Assembly (NCBI GenBank): GCA_964643965.1 | Contig: CAZXVH010000095.1 | Location: 1 to 21,183 of the forward strand | Length of the DNA stretch: 21,183 nt | From: GCA-2746795 sp964643965 | Lineage (GTDB): Bacteria; Chloroflexota; Anaerolineae; Promineifilales; Promineifilaceae | Direction of reading: 5' to 3' | Part shown: positions 15,244 to 21,183 of the stretch, piece by piece | Layout: each line of letters starts with the position of its first letter | Position numbering within the stretch: position 1 is the stretch's first letter | The notes under the pieces: model-generated | What the model saw: the letters and a program-made list of their open reading frames with translations, nothing else | Databases searched by the model: none | What the model was told of the DNA's origin: nothing | Made by a program: the position numbers and the translations under genes

Positions 15244-15277
15244 AGAAGTTCGACTTCTTGGGGGAAGTCGAACTTCT
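15244..15277. repeat. Perfect 14-bp inverted repeat between two minus-strand genes
   Basis: AGAAGTTCGACTTC (15244-15257) and GAAGTCGAACTTCT (15264-15277) are exact reverse complements around TTGGGG. On the minus strand the hairpin lies 6 bp past the stop of the TumE-like toxin gene and directly before the GGGGGAGG ribosome-binding site of the aldo/keto reductase gene. No T-tract follows. Terminator-like or leader function is possible. Confidence 0.7.
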
Positions 15278-15283
15278 GCACCG

Positions 15284-15670
15284 CTATCGTGCTGGGAGGG
15301 CTAAAAGATAATCAAGGACAAGGGGCAAATCATGCTCAGGATCGCCTGTCAAAGGAGATGATTCAACTCGGCCGTCTGCTTGATGAAAATGATGTGGATG
15401 GGTGGTCAACGATGGAAAATGCTCTTTATTATCCCAACGCAAAATAGGCGTGTCGTCCTTTACCAGTTGGTATGCGTAATCCAAATGGTTGGCATTGCCG
15501 TAATACCGTACTTGCAACATCAAGGTACGCCCTTCTGTCACAGCGCGTACTTTGATAACAAACTGACTGGCTGAAAACAAGTGTGTTGAGAGAATATCTA
15601 CGCTGTCGAACAAGGGACATTGTTCGAGCGATGTCACTACAAAATTCAACAAATGCGGTAAGCTGATCAC
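15284..15670 (-). CDS. TumE-like (DUF6516) toxin-family protein
   Basis: This 128-residue protein has the DUF6516/TumE-like pattern in its second half: LMLQVRYYG, LDYAYQLVKDDTPILRWDN and the His-rich FPSLTTHPHHFHQADGRVE (about 85-103), followed by a short helical tail. TumE proteins are toxins of TumE/TumA-type systems. The gene starts with GTG (15670), which overlaps the stop of the upstream gene as GTGA, so its translation is coupled to the partner. The upstream partner is not an Xre-type protein as in classical TumA. The assignment rests on the C-terminal motif; toxicity is inferred. Confidence 0.72.
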   Translation of the reverse strand: MISLPHLLNFVVTSLEQCPLFDSVDILSTHLFSASQFVIKVRAVTEGRTLMLQVRYYGNANHLDYAYQLVKDDTPILRWDNKEHFPSLTTHPHHFHQADGRVESSPLTGDPEHDLPLVLDYLLALPAR

Positions 15671-16053
15671 AAACCAGCCTCAACTTGCAGTCCCAACCAA
15701 CTCGACTGCATTTCAAGAGCCGTTTTCCAATCGAAAGCATCATCCTCTTCACGCATGAGTGCTTGATTCAGCGTAGGATTCGGCGAATTGAGCAGCTCAT
15801 TGGCCCGTATTTGTAAATACGCTTCAAACTGCTCATAACTCATGCCGTACTGCGCTTGCAGCGCCTCGATTTTCTTTTGATACTGTTGAATTTGAGCTAC
15901 GACGTAAGTCCGTGCTAGTTCAGCTACCGCTTTTTCTTCGCTTTCAAAGAGGCCGCGCTGCACAAATGGTTCAATAATGGTAGATGTGCTGGGGATGGTG
16001 GTATAGGTGGCGACAGATTCTTTGATTGTTTTTTTGTCATCCATGATTTTCAT
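15667..16053 (-). CDS. Putative antitoxin partner of the TumE-like toxin
   Basis: This acidic helical protein has 128 residues from ATG 16053. Visible blocks are STIIEPFVQRGLFESEEKAV near the N-terminus, the helix IQQYQKKIEALQAQYGMSYE, and a C-terminal MREEDDAFDWKTALEMQSSW. I recall this block from small proteins encoded before DUF6516 genes. The open frame reaches a GTG at 16101, but a TATAAT ends one base before that GTG (16107-16102), so a transcript would start inside it. ATG 16053 or 16044 is therefore the likely start; neither has a clear Shine-Dalgarno sequence. The 4-nt overlap with the next gene, the order and the matched sizes point to an antitoxin. No DNA-binding motif is evident. 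Confidence 0.68.
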   Translation of the reverse strand: MKIMDDKKTIKESVATYTTIPSTSTIIEPFVQRGLFESEEKAVAELARTYVVAQIQQYQKKIEALQAQYGMSYEQFEAYLQIRANELLNSPNPTLNQALMREEDDAFDWKTALEMQSSWLGLQVEAGL

Positions 16054-16101
16054 TACCCAGGAGGGGTCTCCAGATTTTTTTTCGGATGGTATTTGTGCCA
16101 C

Positions 16102-16107
16102 ATTATA
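16102..16107 (-). promoter_or_regulatory. Extended -10 promoter of the TumE-like operon
   Basis: On the minus strand TGG-TATAAT forms an extended -10 (TATAAT at 16107-16102). The -35 options are poor (TTGCTT at 19 bp, TTAACG at 15 bp), as is usual with extended -10 promoters. Its position rules out GTG 16101 as the antitoxin start. Confidence 0.6.
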
Positions 16108-16161
16108 CCAGATTTATAGGGTCGTTAAGCAAGGGAAAGCGTATATGGCACAGGTAGCGCA

Positions 16162-16258
16162 CTCGCCCGTGAGGCGGCCTGGCGCGGCATCAACACGGGC
16201 GAGGCAGGTGGAGCGAAGGCCGTTTGTTGTGACCCAGGCCATGCCCACCTGCTTCGCC
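16162..16258. repeat. Nested inverted repeats in the STAND / toxin-antitoxin spacer
   Basis: CTCGCCCGTG (16162-16171) is the exact complement of CACGGGCGAG (16194-16203). Overlapping it, GGCGAGGCAGGTGGAGC (16198-16214) nearly pairs with GCCCACCTGCTTCGCC (16243-16258). The spacer is otherwise free of ORFs. It could be a terminator-like RNA structure after the STAND gene or a small non-autonomous mobile element relic. Confidence 0.6.
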
Positions 16259-16267
16259 CCTACTGGA

Positions 16268-18252
16268 TTATGAATTCAATTCAGATTGAATAATGGATAG
16301 GCTTTGGCGGGAACTTTGCGTATCAGGATGGTCTGATCCCAAGGCAGCCTCCCAGATTATTAAAGCCCGCTGCATCAGATGTGCCGCTTCTGCTTTATCA
16401 TTTTCGTAATAGCTCAATACCGCCAGATTGTTGAGGCTGAGGGCGGTGTCGGGATGGTCTGGCCCCAGCGCTTGCTCTCGGATGGCCAGGGCGCGTTCGT
16501 AAAACGGCCGTGCTTCGCTCAGATTCCCCATGTCTTGCAAGAGGGAGCCGAGATTGTTGAGGCTGCGGGCGGTGTCGGGATGGTCGGGCCCCAGCGCTTG
16601 CTCGGTAATGGCCAGGGCGCGTTCGTAAAACGGCCGTGCGTCGCTCAGATTCCCCATGGCTCTATGGAGGTAGCCGAGATTGTTGAGGCTGCGGGCGGTG
16701 TCGGGATGGTCTGGCCCCAGCGCTTGCTCGTTTATGGCCAGGGCGCGTTCGTAAAACGGCCGTGCTTCGCTCAGATTCCCCATGGCTCTATGGAGTGCGC
16801 CGAGATTGTTGAGGCTGCGGGCGGTGTCGGGATGGTCGGACCCCAGCGCTTGCTCTCGGATGGCCAGGGCGCGTTCGTAAAACGGCCGTGCTTCGCTCAG
16901 ATTCCCCATGGCGCNNNNNNNNNNNNNNNNNNNNNNNNNNNNNNNNNNNNNNNNNNNNNNNNNNNNNNNNNNNNNNNNNNNNNNNNNNNNNNNNNNNNNN
17001 NNNNNNNNNNNNNNTCAGCACACATGGGCCAGGTATTCATGTCATGGGGGTCATAGCGGTATGCTTTTCGCAGCAGGTCAACAGCGGCTTCTACCCATGT
17101 TTGTGCCAATTCTGTCTTCATCTGGTCACGGGCTACGGTTTGCACCAGGCGATGGATTGTTACTGTGCCATCTTGCCTTGTCAGCAGGGAGTAGCCCGTT
17201 AAGGCATGCAGCGCTTTGTTTCGCGCCAGGTCGTCAGGCAGCACGGCCGCCAGGTCAGGGGGCAGCACCTCGGCGTGGTCTATCAGCAGCGCCAGCGGGA
17301 TGTCGTCGGGCGCTAAAAAGCAGCATAGGTTGAGCAGGTCGGCGGCGCCCGGGGTTTGCCGCGCCCGGGCAAAGCTGATGTTCCAGGTGGTGGTAATGGT
17401 GGCGTGGTAATCGTCTGGTGGAGGCGTATCTTGCCACAACGCTTGTCGCCGCGCCTGGTACAGCGCCAGGTAGGCTTCGGCTTTCAAGCTGTTTTCAGCC
17501 ATGTAGGCCGCCGCCTGTTCCAGCGCCAACGGCAAAAAGCCCAGTTCCGCTGCCAGCTCCGCCCGCTTTGTCTCATCACCGGCTCCCAGTTTTTCTCGCC
17601 AAAATGCAGCTGCTTCATCTGGCGTAAACACATCCAGCCGCAGCACTGACCCCAAACTTTGCCAATGGGGATTACGCGAGGTGATGAGAATGCGCCCTTT
17701 GGGATTTTGGGGTAGAAAATGACGCAAACGACGTGGTTCCGTTTCGTCGGCGTTGTCACACAAGAGCAGCCACCGTTTGTCTGTGCTGTTGAGCCAGCTG
17801 CGTACCAACTGCACCCCGTCTTCCTGCGGCAAACCCAGCACCGCCAATCCCAACTGCCGTCCTAAGGCCAAAAGGTCTTCGGCCAGCGCTTCATCCACCC
17901 GCAGCCACCAGATAATGTCGTAGGCGTTTTGGCGGCGCTGCTGGTAGGCAAAGTGCAGCATCATCTGGCTCTTGCCCACGCCACCCAGTCCGGCAATCGT
18001 TTGGGTGATGGTCGTGGCAGAGCCAGCCGGCGCTGCCGTCAGCATCTCTAAATGCGTCTCCCGCCCCACAAAATGCGGATTGGCAAGCGGCAAATTCGCC
18101 ACCGGGTATTGAATTTCCCGTGCGCCGTAATGATGCTCGTGGATGTCGCGTCCAGCAATGTTGTGGGCATTCACCGTGCCCCCGCCCACGGCTGAACCGG
18201 TGACGTTGCCCTGGAAATTGGTTTGCTCGGTGGGTGAGCTTTCTTCTGTCAT
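16268..18252 (-). CDS. STAND (NB-ARC-type) NTPase with C-terminal TPR sensor, interrupted by a sequence gap
   Basis: This is a cytoplasmic NLR-like switch protein, read as one gene across 100 Ns. Residues 14-37 carry a Gly-rich motif (GNV.G, VGGG, NIAGRDI) also found in the protein encoded just upstream. FVGRE (61-65) opens the NTPase. Walker A is GLGGVGKS (88-95), Walker B WLLLCDNAD (161-169), the sensor strand RILITSRN, the GLPL-like element LGFLPLALEQAAAYM (237-251), and a winged-helix His motif VTIHRLVQ. After the gap come four nearly identical 42-residue TPRs and one divergent repeat. In such proteins TPRs sense a ligand and ATP-driven oligomerisation activates an effector. There is no catalytic effector domain on this chain, so the partner probably supplies it. 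With exactly 100 bases the two parts are out of frame, so the gap length is likely arbitrary. The start ATG 18252 is 24 nt after the partner's stop. Confidence 0.85.
16406..16909 (-). repeat. Four tandem 126-bp TPR-coding repeats
   Basis: Four 126-bp units encode MGNLSEARPFYERALAI-type kinesin-light-chain-like TPRs that differ at few positions (R/N/T after ALAI; ALHRA, YLHRA or SLLQD ends). Each carries one ACGGCCGT at exact 126-bp spacing (16504, 16630, 16756, 16882). The array runs into the assembly gap, so more units are likely. Confidence 0.9.
16915..17014. other. Assembly gap of 100 N
   Basis: The run of exactly 100 ambiguous bases lies inside the STAND gene, at the edge of the TPR repeats. 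Repeat-induced assembly failure is the likely cause, and the length is probably a placeholder. Confidence 0.95.
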
Positions 18253-18276
18253 GGTTGCGGTTTCCCTGGGTGGCGG

Positions 18277-18978
18277 TTAAAACAGGATGGAAGCGGCTTT
18301 GACCAAGCCGGCCACGATGGGCGCGGCTTTGAGTACGGCGCTGCCCACTTTCCCAGCCGCGCCCGTCACCCCAGCAGCCTTGTCCAGCACTTCTTGCACA
18401 TATTCCAGGCGGCTCGTCAAGCGTTTAGGACTTGGCTCCTCTTTCGCCGCCTCTTCGACAGCATCTTGCACGTCACTTTGCACTGAATTTGCATCGGTGG
18501 CAGGAATTTCGCCGTTGGCAATGGCTTCTTTGAGCAGCGCCTCTAATGCGGCTAATTGGTCTTGGAATTCCTGTTTATTTTGTGGCTCCTGCCCAATGAT
18601 GATGTCTCGCCCCGCGATATTCTCGGCTTGTACACTGCCACCGCCCACAACGCCACCAATCACATTGCCGTGAATGGTGATACTGGTTCCTCCGGCTGGC
18701 GTTTGATTTGCCTGGGGGGTGGTTGTTGATGGATTTTCTTTGTTTTCAGGCACGGCCGGGTCTAAATTCGCATGAGGCCGTGCCTGATTGATATAGGCAA
18801 TCAGACGGGCTGTTTGCTTCATGCGCCCTGCATATTCGACCAAGGCAATGATGGTATTGGTTTTGCCACTGCTTTGTATATCTTCGTAAGGAAAACCCAA
18901 GTCAAAACAGAGGGTATTGATTTCCCCCAGGCTGAAATAGCTGTTGAGGGCGTTTTTGATTTCTTGATTGGTTGCCAT
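18277..18978 (-). CDS. STAND-partner protein: effector-associated-like domain, shared Gly-rich motif, hydrophobic C-tail
   Basis: This is a 233-residue protein. Residues about 1-68 form a helical domain with INTLCFDLGFPYEDI, a central GK, LVEYAGRMKQTARLI and a final QARP. It resembles the effector-associated or death-like adaptor domains of bacterial conflict systems. A Pro/Thr/Asn-rich linker (70-98) leads to a Gly-rich motif (103-126: GNV.G, VGGG, NIAGRDI) that matches the downstream STAND protein's N-terminus at 17 of 24 positions. A charged helical part follows (136-195). The tail from about 203 (GAAGKVGSAVLKAAPIVAGL and on to the final ILF) is Ala/Val-rich with spaced Lys, like a membrane-active or oligomerising helix. 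ATG 18978 has AAGGAG 6 nt upstream. It is probably adaptor or effector of the STAND protein; no enzyme motif is seen. Confidence 0.72.
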   Translation of the reverse strand: MATNQEIKNALNSYFSLGEINTLCFDLGFPYEDIQSSGKTNTIIALVEYAGRMKQTARLIAYINQARPHANLDPAVPENKENPSTTTPQANQTPAGGTSITIHGNVIGGVVGGGSVQAENIAGRDIIIGQEPQNKQEFQDQLAALEALLKEAIANGEIPATDANSVQSDVQDAVEEAAKEEPSPKRLTSRLEYVQEVLDKAAGVTGAAGKVGSAVLKAAPIVAGLVKAASILF

Positions 18979-19028
18979 GTTCGCTCCTTCTGGCGGTACT
19001 TATAAAATTGAATGACGAGGGACGCCTT

Positions 19029-19070
19029 AATCGTAAATCGTCAATCCCAAATCGTCAATCGTCAATCCCC
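19029..19070. repeat. Heptanucleotide tandem repeat, AATCGTC type (6 units)
   Basis: Six units, AATCGTA, AATCGTC, AATCCCA, AATCGTC, AATCGTC, AATCCCC. The sequence is unrelated to the ACTG family but has the same 7-bp period. It contains the stop codon of the short-chain dehydrogenase gene (19062-19064, minus strand) and lies upstream of the STAND-partner gene. Confidence 0.85.
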
Positions 19071-19847
19071 TCTGGTGGCATATTTGCGCACCAATTCTTG
19101 CACGCGCTCTTCATCCCAGGAGAGGAAGTCGCCGTCCCACTGGCGGGGGGCGTAAAGGGCGAGCACCGCCAGGGCGCCGCCGGGCAGCGCCGGCGGCAGC
19201 AGTTCGCCCCCCTCTTTGAGGCGCACAAAGCGCTGGTGTGCTTCTGCGGGCATGCCATCTGCGCCCAGGGTGCGGATGAGCGCCTGCATTTCAGTATCGA
19301 CCACGCCGGGGCGCACGGCGAGGCTGGTGACCATCTCTTCTTCCACAGCCAGGGCACGGTTCAACTGGTTGAGCCCCCCTTTGGTGACGCAGTAGGCGCT
19401 CCAGCCGGGGATGGCGTAGGTGGCCGCCCCGCTGGAGACGTGGATGACGCGCCCCCGGTGCTGGCGCAGGTAGGGTAGGGCGGCCTGCGTCAGCATCAGC
19501 GGACCGAGCAGGTTGACGATGAGATTGTGCCGCCACTGTGCCGGATCCGCTTCGGCAATGGGGGCGATGGGTTCCAGTACGCCGGCGTTATGCACCAGGC
19601 TGTCGATGCGGCCGAAATGGTTGATGGTTTTCTCCACCAGGCGCTGGCAGTCGGCCAACTGGCTGATGTCGCCAGGTACGGCCAGGGCGGAGCCGCCCGC
19701 TTCACGGATGTAGTGCGCTTCCTGTTTCAGCTTATCGGCGGAGCGGGCGAACAGGACGACGTTGGCGCCTAAAGCCGCGGCGTCTTGGGCTACAGCCAGC
19801 CCCAGCCCGCGTGAAGCGCCAGTGATGATGATGGTTTTGGGTGACAT
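19062..19847 (-). CDS. SDR family NAD(P)-dependent oxidoreductase
   Basis: This is a 261-residue classical short-chain dehydrogenase/reductase. The cofactor motif TGASRGLG is at 9-16 and NAG at 87-89. The catalytic Ser lies in HVSSGAAT (about 138-139), and the Tyr152/Lys156 pair in SAYCVTK. The Arg in the first loop (ASRG) and in LFARS favours NADPH. The C-terminal part (LAVRPGVVDTEMQ and the DGDFLSWDEERVQELVRKY end) resembles sepiapterin-reductase-like SDRs, but the substrate is unknown. ATG 19847 follows AAAAGGAG with about 8 nt spacing. The stop TGA and the last residues lie in the heptad repeat. It is 97 bp downstream of the parB-like gene and may share its transcript. Confidence 0.9.
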   Translation of the reverse strand: MSPKTIIITGASRGLGLAVAQDAAALGANVVLFARSADKLKQEAHYIREAGGSALAVPGDISQLADCQRLVEKTINHFGRIDSLVHNAGVLEPIAPIAEADPAQWRHNLIVNLLGPLMLTQAALPYLRQHRGRVIHVSSGAATYAIPGWSAYCVTKGGLNQLNRALAVEEEMVTSLAVRPGVVDTEMQALIRTLGADGMPAEAHQRFVRLKEGGELLPPALPGGALAVLALYAPRQWDGDFLSWDEERVQELVRKYATRGD

Positions 19848-19886
19848 TTTTTAAACTCCTTTTCAAAGGATGGATGGGTGGCGGCG

Positions 19887-19914
19887 GGTGGCAGGTCGCA
19901 GGTGGCAAGTCGCA
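19887..19914. repeat. Heptanucleotide tandem repeat, GGTSGCA type (4 units)
   Basis: GGTGGCA, GGTCGCA, GGTGGCA, AGTCGCA lie in the 97-bp spacer between the parB-like and SDR genes. GTGGCGG-rich and CCGCC-rich flanks (19878-19890 and 19924-19935) could fold around it. Confidence 0.7.
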
Positions 19915-19944
19915 GAGGGAACTCGCCGCCCGCCACACAACCGC

Positions 19945-21057
19945 TTACAAACCTTTTAAGGCATTTAGCAGCGAGTTGACATCTTCCTGGATTAGTTTGA
20001 GCAGACGTTTCATTTCTTGCTGCTCGGCGGCGGTGAGATTTTGGCTGGTGGTGCGGGCCAGGTGGCCTCGAATCCAATGCAGGCGCTGCAAGGCGGTGAT
20101 GCTTTTGCCAGTGGGCAGGGTGTTGGCCTCCACGGCGAACGCCTCTTCTGCGGTAAAGCGGCCGGCGCTGATTTCGCTGTCGGACTGGTGGTCGGCCTGG
20201 CCGAAGGAAGAATCGAATGCAGGTTCAGTGGCCGGGGGCAGCGGCGCTGCCAGGACGCGCATAGCCTGGTAGACGGTCATGTCGGGCGCTTCTTGTTTGA
20301 GGAAGCGAGCCACCTGTTTGAATTCTTGCCGCGAGACATCTTCCGCCTGCAAAGCGCGGAAGAGCGCCCGCTGCTGCGACGGTTTAAGTCCTTTGAGGGC
20401 GCGGGTATCCCGTTCGCTGATTTCACCCTGGCGCACCCCTTCTTTGATTTCTTCGGGCAGGTCGAGCAGTTGGATGATCTGGCTGGCGCGTTGGCGGGTG
20501 AAGCCGAGACGTTCGCTGACTTTGGCCCAACTGATGCTGTGCGCATGGGGTTTGCTGCTGACGACGCCGGCCGCTATTTCCGCGTTGAGTTCTTCTTGCA
20601 TGAGGTCCCGCAGACGCACCATGCCGAAGGCGCGGTCGATGTCGTTGAGGTCTTCGCGCTGGATGTTTTCCACCAACTGGCGCACGAAGCGGGTCACTTC
20701 GTCGTAAGAGCGGCGACGCACAACGGCCGGGATGGTGGCGAGGCCGGCGAGTTGGGCGGCGCGCCAGCGCCGTTCGCCATGCACGATCATATACTGCCCG
20801 TCGCGCACCTGGGTCACTTCAATAGGCTGTATGACGCCATCTTGTTTGATGGAGTCGGCCAGTTCGGTGATGGTTTCGTCCGGGAAGGTGCTGCGCGGCT
20901 GACCGGGGTCTGGGGTGATGGCGTCAAGGCGCAGGGCGAGCAGCTGCAAGCCGGCCGCCTGCTCTATATCGTCTTCTCCGGCAAAGAGGGCGTCAAAGGC
21001 GTCTGATTTGGGCTGGATGGGGCGGGACAGGGTTACTTTTGGCTTGGGTTTAGCCAT
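19945..21057 (-). CDS. ParB/RepB/Spo0J family partition-like protein
   Basis: This 370-residue protein has the complete ParB core: GQPRSTF and ELADSIKQDGVIQPIEV (about 52-81), the CTP-binding GERRWRA box (94-100) and ENIQREDLNDIDRA (130-143). A helix-turn-helix follows (ISWAKVSERLGFTRQRASQI, about 175-194), then a variable C-terminal half ending in a helical segment for dimerisation. ParB proteins bind parS, load as CTP-dependent clamps and recruit ParA for segregation. No parA is in the window and I saw no canonical parS, so its partner may lie beyond the right end, or it may be a ParB-like regulator. I chose ATG 21057 (AAAGGAG, 6 nt spacing) over an upstream in-frame start at 21087, which lies in the octad repeat. 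Confidence 0.9.
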   Translation of the reverse strand: MAKPKPKVTLSRPIQPKSDAFDALFAGEDDIEQAAGLQLLALRLDAITPDPGQPRSTFPDETITELADSIKQDGVIQPIEVTQVRDGQYMIVHGERRWRAAQLAGLATIPAVVRRRSYDEVTRFVRQLVENIQREDLNDIDRAFGMVRLRDLMQEELNAEIAAGVVSSKPHAHSISWAKVSERLGFTRQRASQIIQLLDLPEEIKEGVRQGEISERDTRALKGLKPSQQRALFRALQAEDVSRQEFKQVARFLKQEAPDMTVYQAMRVLAAPLPPATEPAFDSSFGQADHQSDSEISAGRFTAEEAFAVEANTLPTGKSITALQRLHWIRGHLARTTSQNLTAAEQQEMKRLLKLIQEDVNSLLNALKGL

Positions 21058-21071
21058 GTCAGTCTCCTTTG

Positions 21072-21183
21072 GTAGTCGAGTAGTCAAGCAGTCAAGTAGT
21101 CTTGTAGTCTTGTAGTCTTGTAGTCGGATAGTCTTGTAGTCTTGTAGTCTTGTAGTCTTGTAGTCTTGTAGTCTTGTAGTCTT
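21072..21183. repeat. Octanucleotide tandem repeat, GTAGTCTT type (at least 14 units)
   Basis: Fourteen exact-period 8-bp units (mostly GTAGTCTT, with GTAGTCGA, GTAGTCAA, GCAGTCAA, GTAGTCGG and ATAGTCTT) run to the end of the window. They lie directly upstream of the parB-like gene's ribosome-binding site, so the promoter must be inside or beyond the array. Confidence 0.95.

Noticed and set aside
16406..16909. 126-bp direct repeats as a non-coding repeat element
   Set aside because: They encode in-frame 42-residue TPRs of the STAND protein.
16379..17056. Long plus-strand open frame across the TPR region and gap
   Set aside because: It is the antisense shadow of the repeat-rich minus-strand gene and passes through Ns.
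20017..21006. 329-codon plus-strand open frame
   Set aside because: It is antisense to the ParB-like gene, with no recognisable family features and no ribosome-binding site.
21072..21183. Possible CRISPR array
   Set aside because: Units are contiguous 8-mers without unique spacers; this is a tandem repeat.
19945..21183. parS site or replication origin next to the ParB-like gene
   Set aside because: No TGTTTCACGTGAAACA-like palindrome, DnaA-box cluster or parA was seen in the window.
1..21183. tRNA, rRNA or riboswitch
   Set aside because: No cloverleaf, rRNA segment or known riboswitch core was recognised on either strand by eye.

Overview
The window is about 21.2 kb of bacterial DNA. It is moderately GC-rich, has short intergenic spacers, and contains one 100-N scaffold gap at 16915-17014. 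The gene families present suggest a Chloroflexota bacterium, probably of the Anaerolineae or a related filamentous lineage. They include a radical SAM protein with a C-terminal helix-hairpin-helix, a long COG0667-like aldo/keto reductase, a subgroup Ic aspartate aminotransferase, a DUF4139 protein, a STAND-TPR protein and solitary toxin-antitoxin pairs. This placement is inference from family content; no rRNA or taxonomic marker is present.

Layout. 0.1-2.8 kb (+): pyruvate, phosphate dikinase, followed by a terminator. 3.1-3.7 kb (+): a DUF433/DUF5615 toxin-antitoxin pair with its own terminator. 3.8-4.7 kb (-): a broken MFS transporter, divergent from a LysR regulator (4.76-5.67 kb, +), with a T-N11-A type site between them. 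5.8-6.6 kb (-): a beta-rich carbohydrate-binding-like protein. 6.9-10.7 kb (+): RpiB-like isomerase, an apparently leaderless radical SAM gene, and a DUF4139 protein. 10.7-12.2 kb (+): a DUF308/HdeD-like membrane protein and a phage-antirepressor-like protein, closed by a bidirectional terminator. 12.3-15.2 kb (-): aspartate aminotransferase and a degenerate aldo/keto reductase. 15.3-16.1 kb (-): a TumE-like toxin with its antitoxin. 16.3-19.0 kb (-): a two-gene STAND NTPase/partner module. 19.1-21.1 kb (-): a short-chain dehydrogenase and a ParB-family protein.

The most interesting system is the STAND module at 16268-18978. The upstream small protein has an N-terminal helical effector-associated-like domain, a central Gly-rich motif and a hydrophobic Ala/Val/Lys C-terminal tail. 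The downstream protein has a nearly identical Gly-rich motif at its extreme N-terminus, then an NB-ARC-type NTPase and near-identical 42-residue TPRs. A motif shared between a STAND receptor's N-terminus and its neighbour's middle suggests homotypic recruitment, as in NLR/effector pairs that use amyloid-type signalling motifs. This assignment is inference.

Two genome-scale signatures also stand out. The octanucleotide palindrome ACGGCCGT occurs 18 times, in coding DNA in all frames and in spacers, which is reminiscent of cyanobacterial HIP1. Several sequence-unrelated families of 7- or 8-bp tandem repeats sit at gene ends. In two cases they supply the stop codon and the last residues of a protein.
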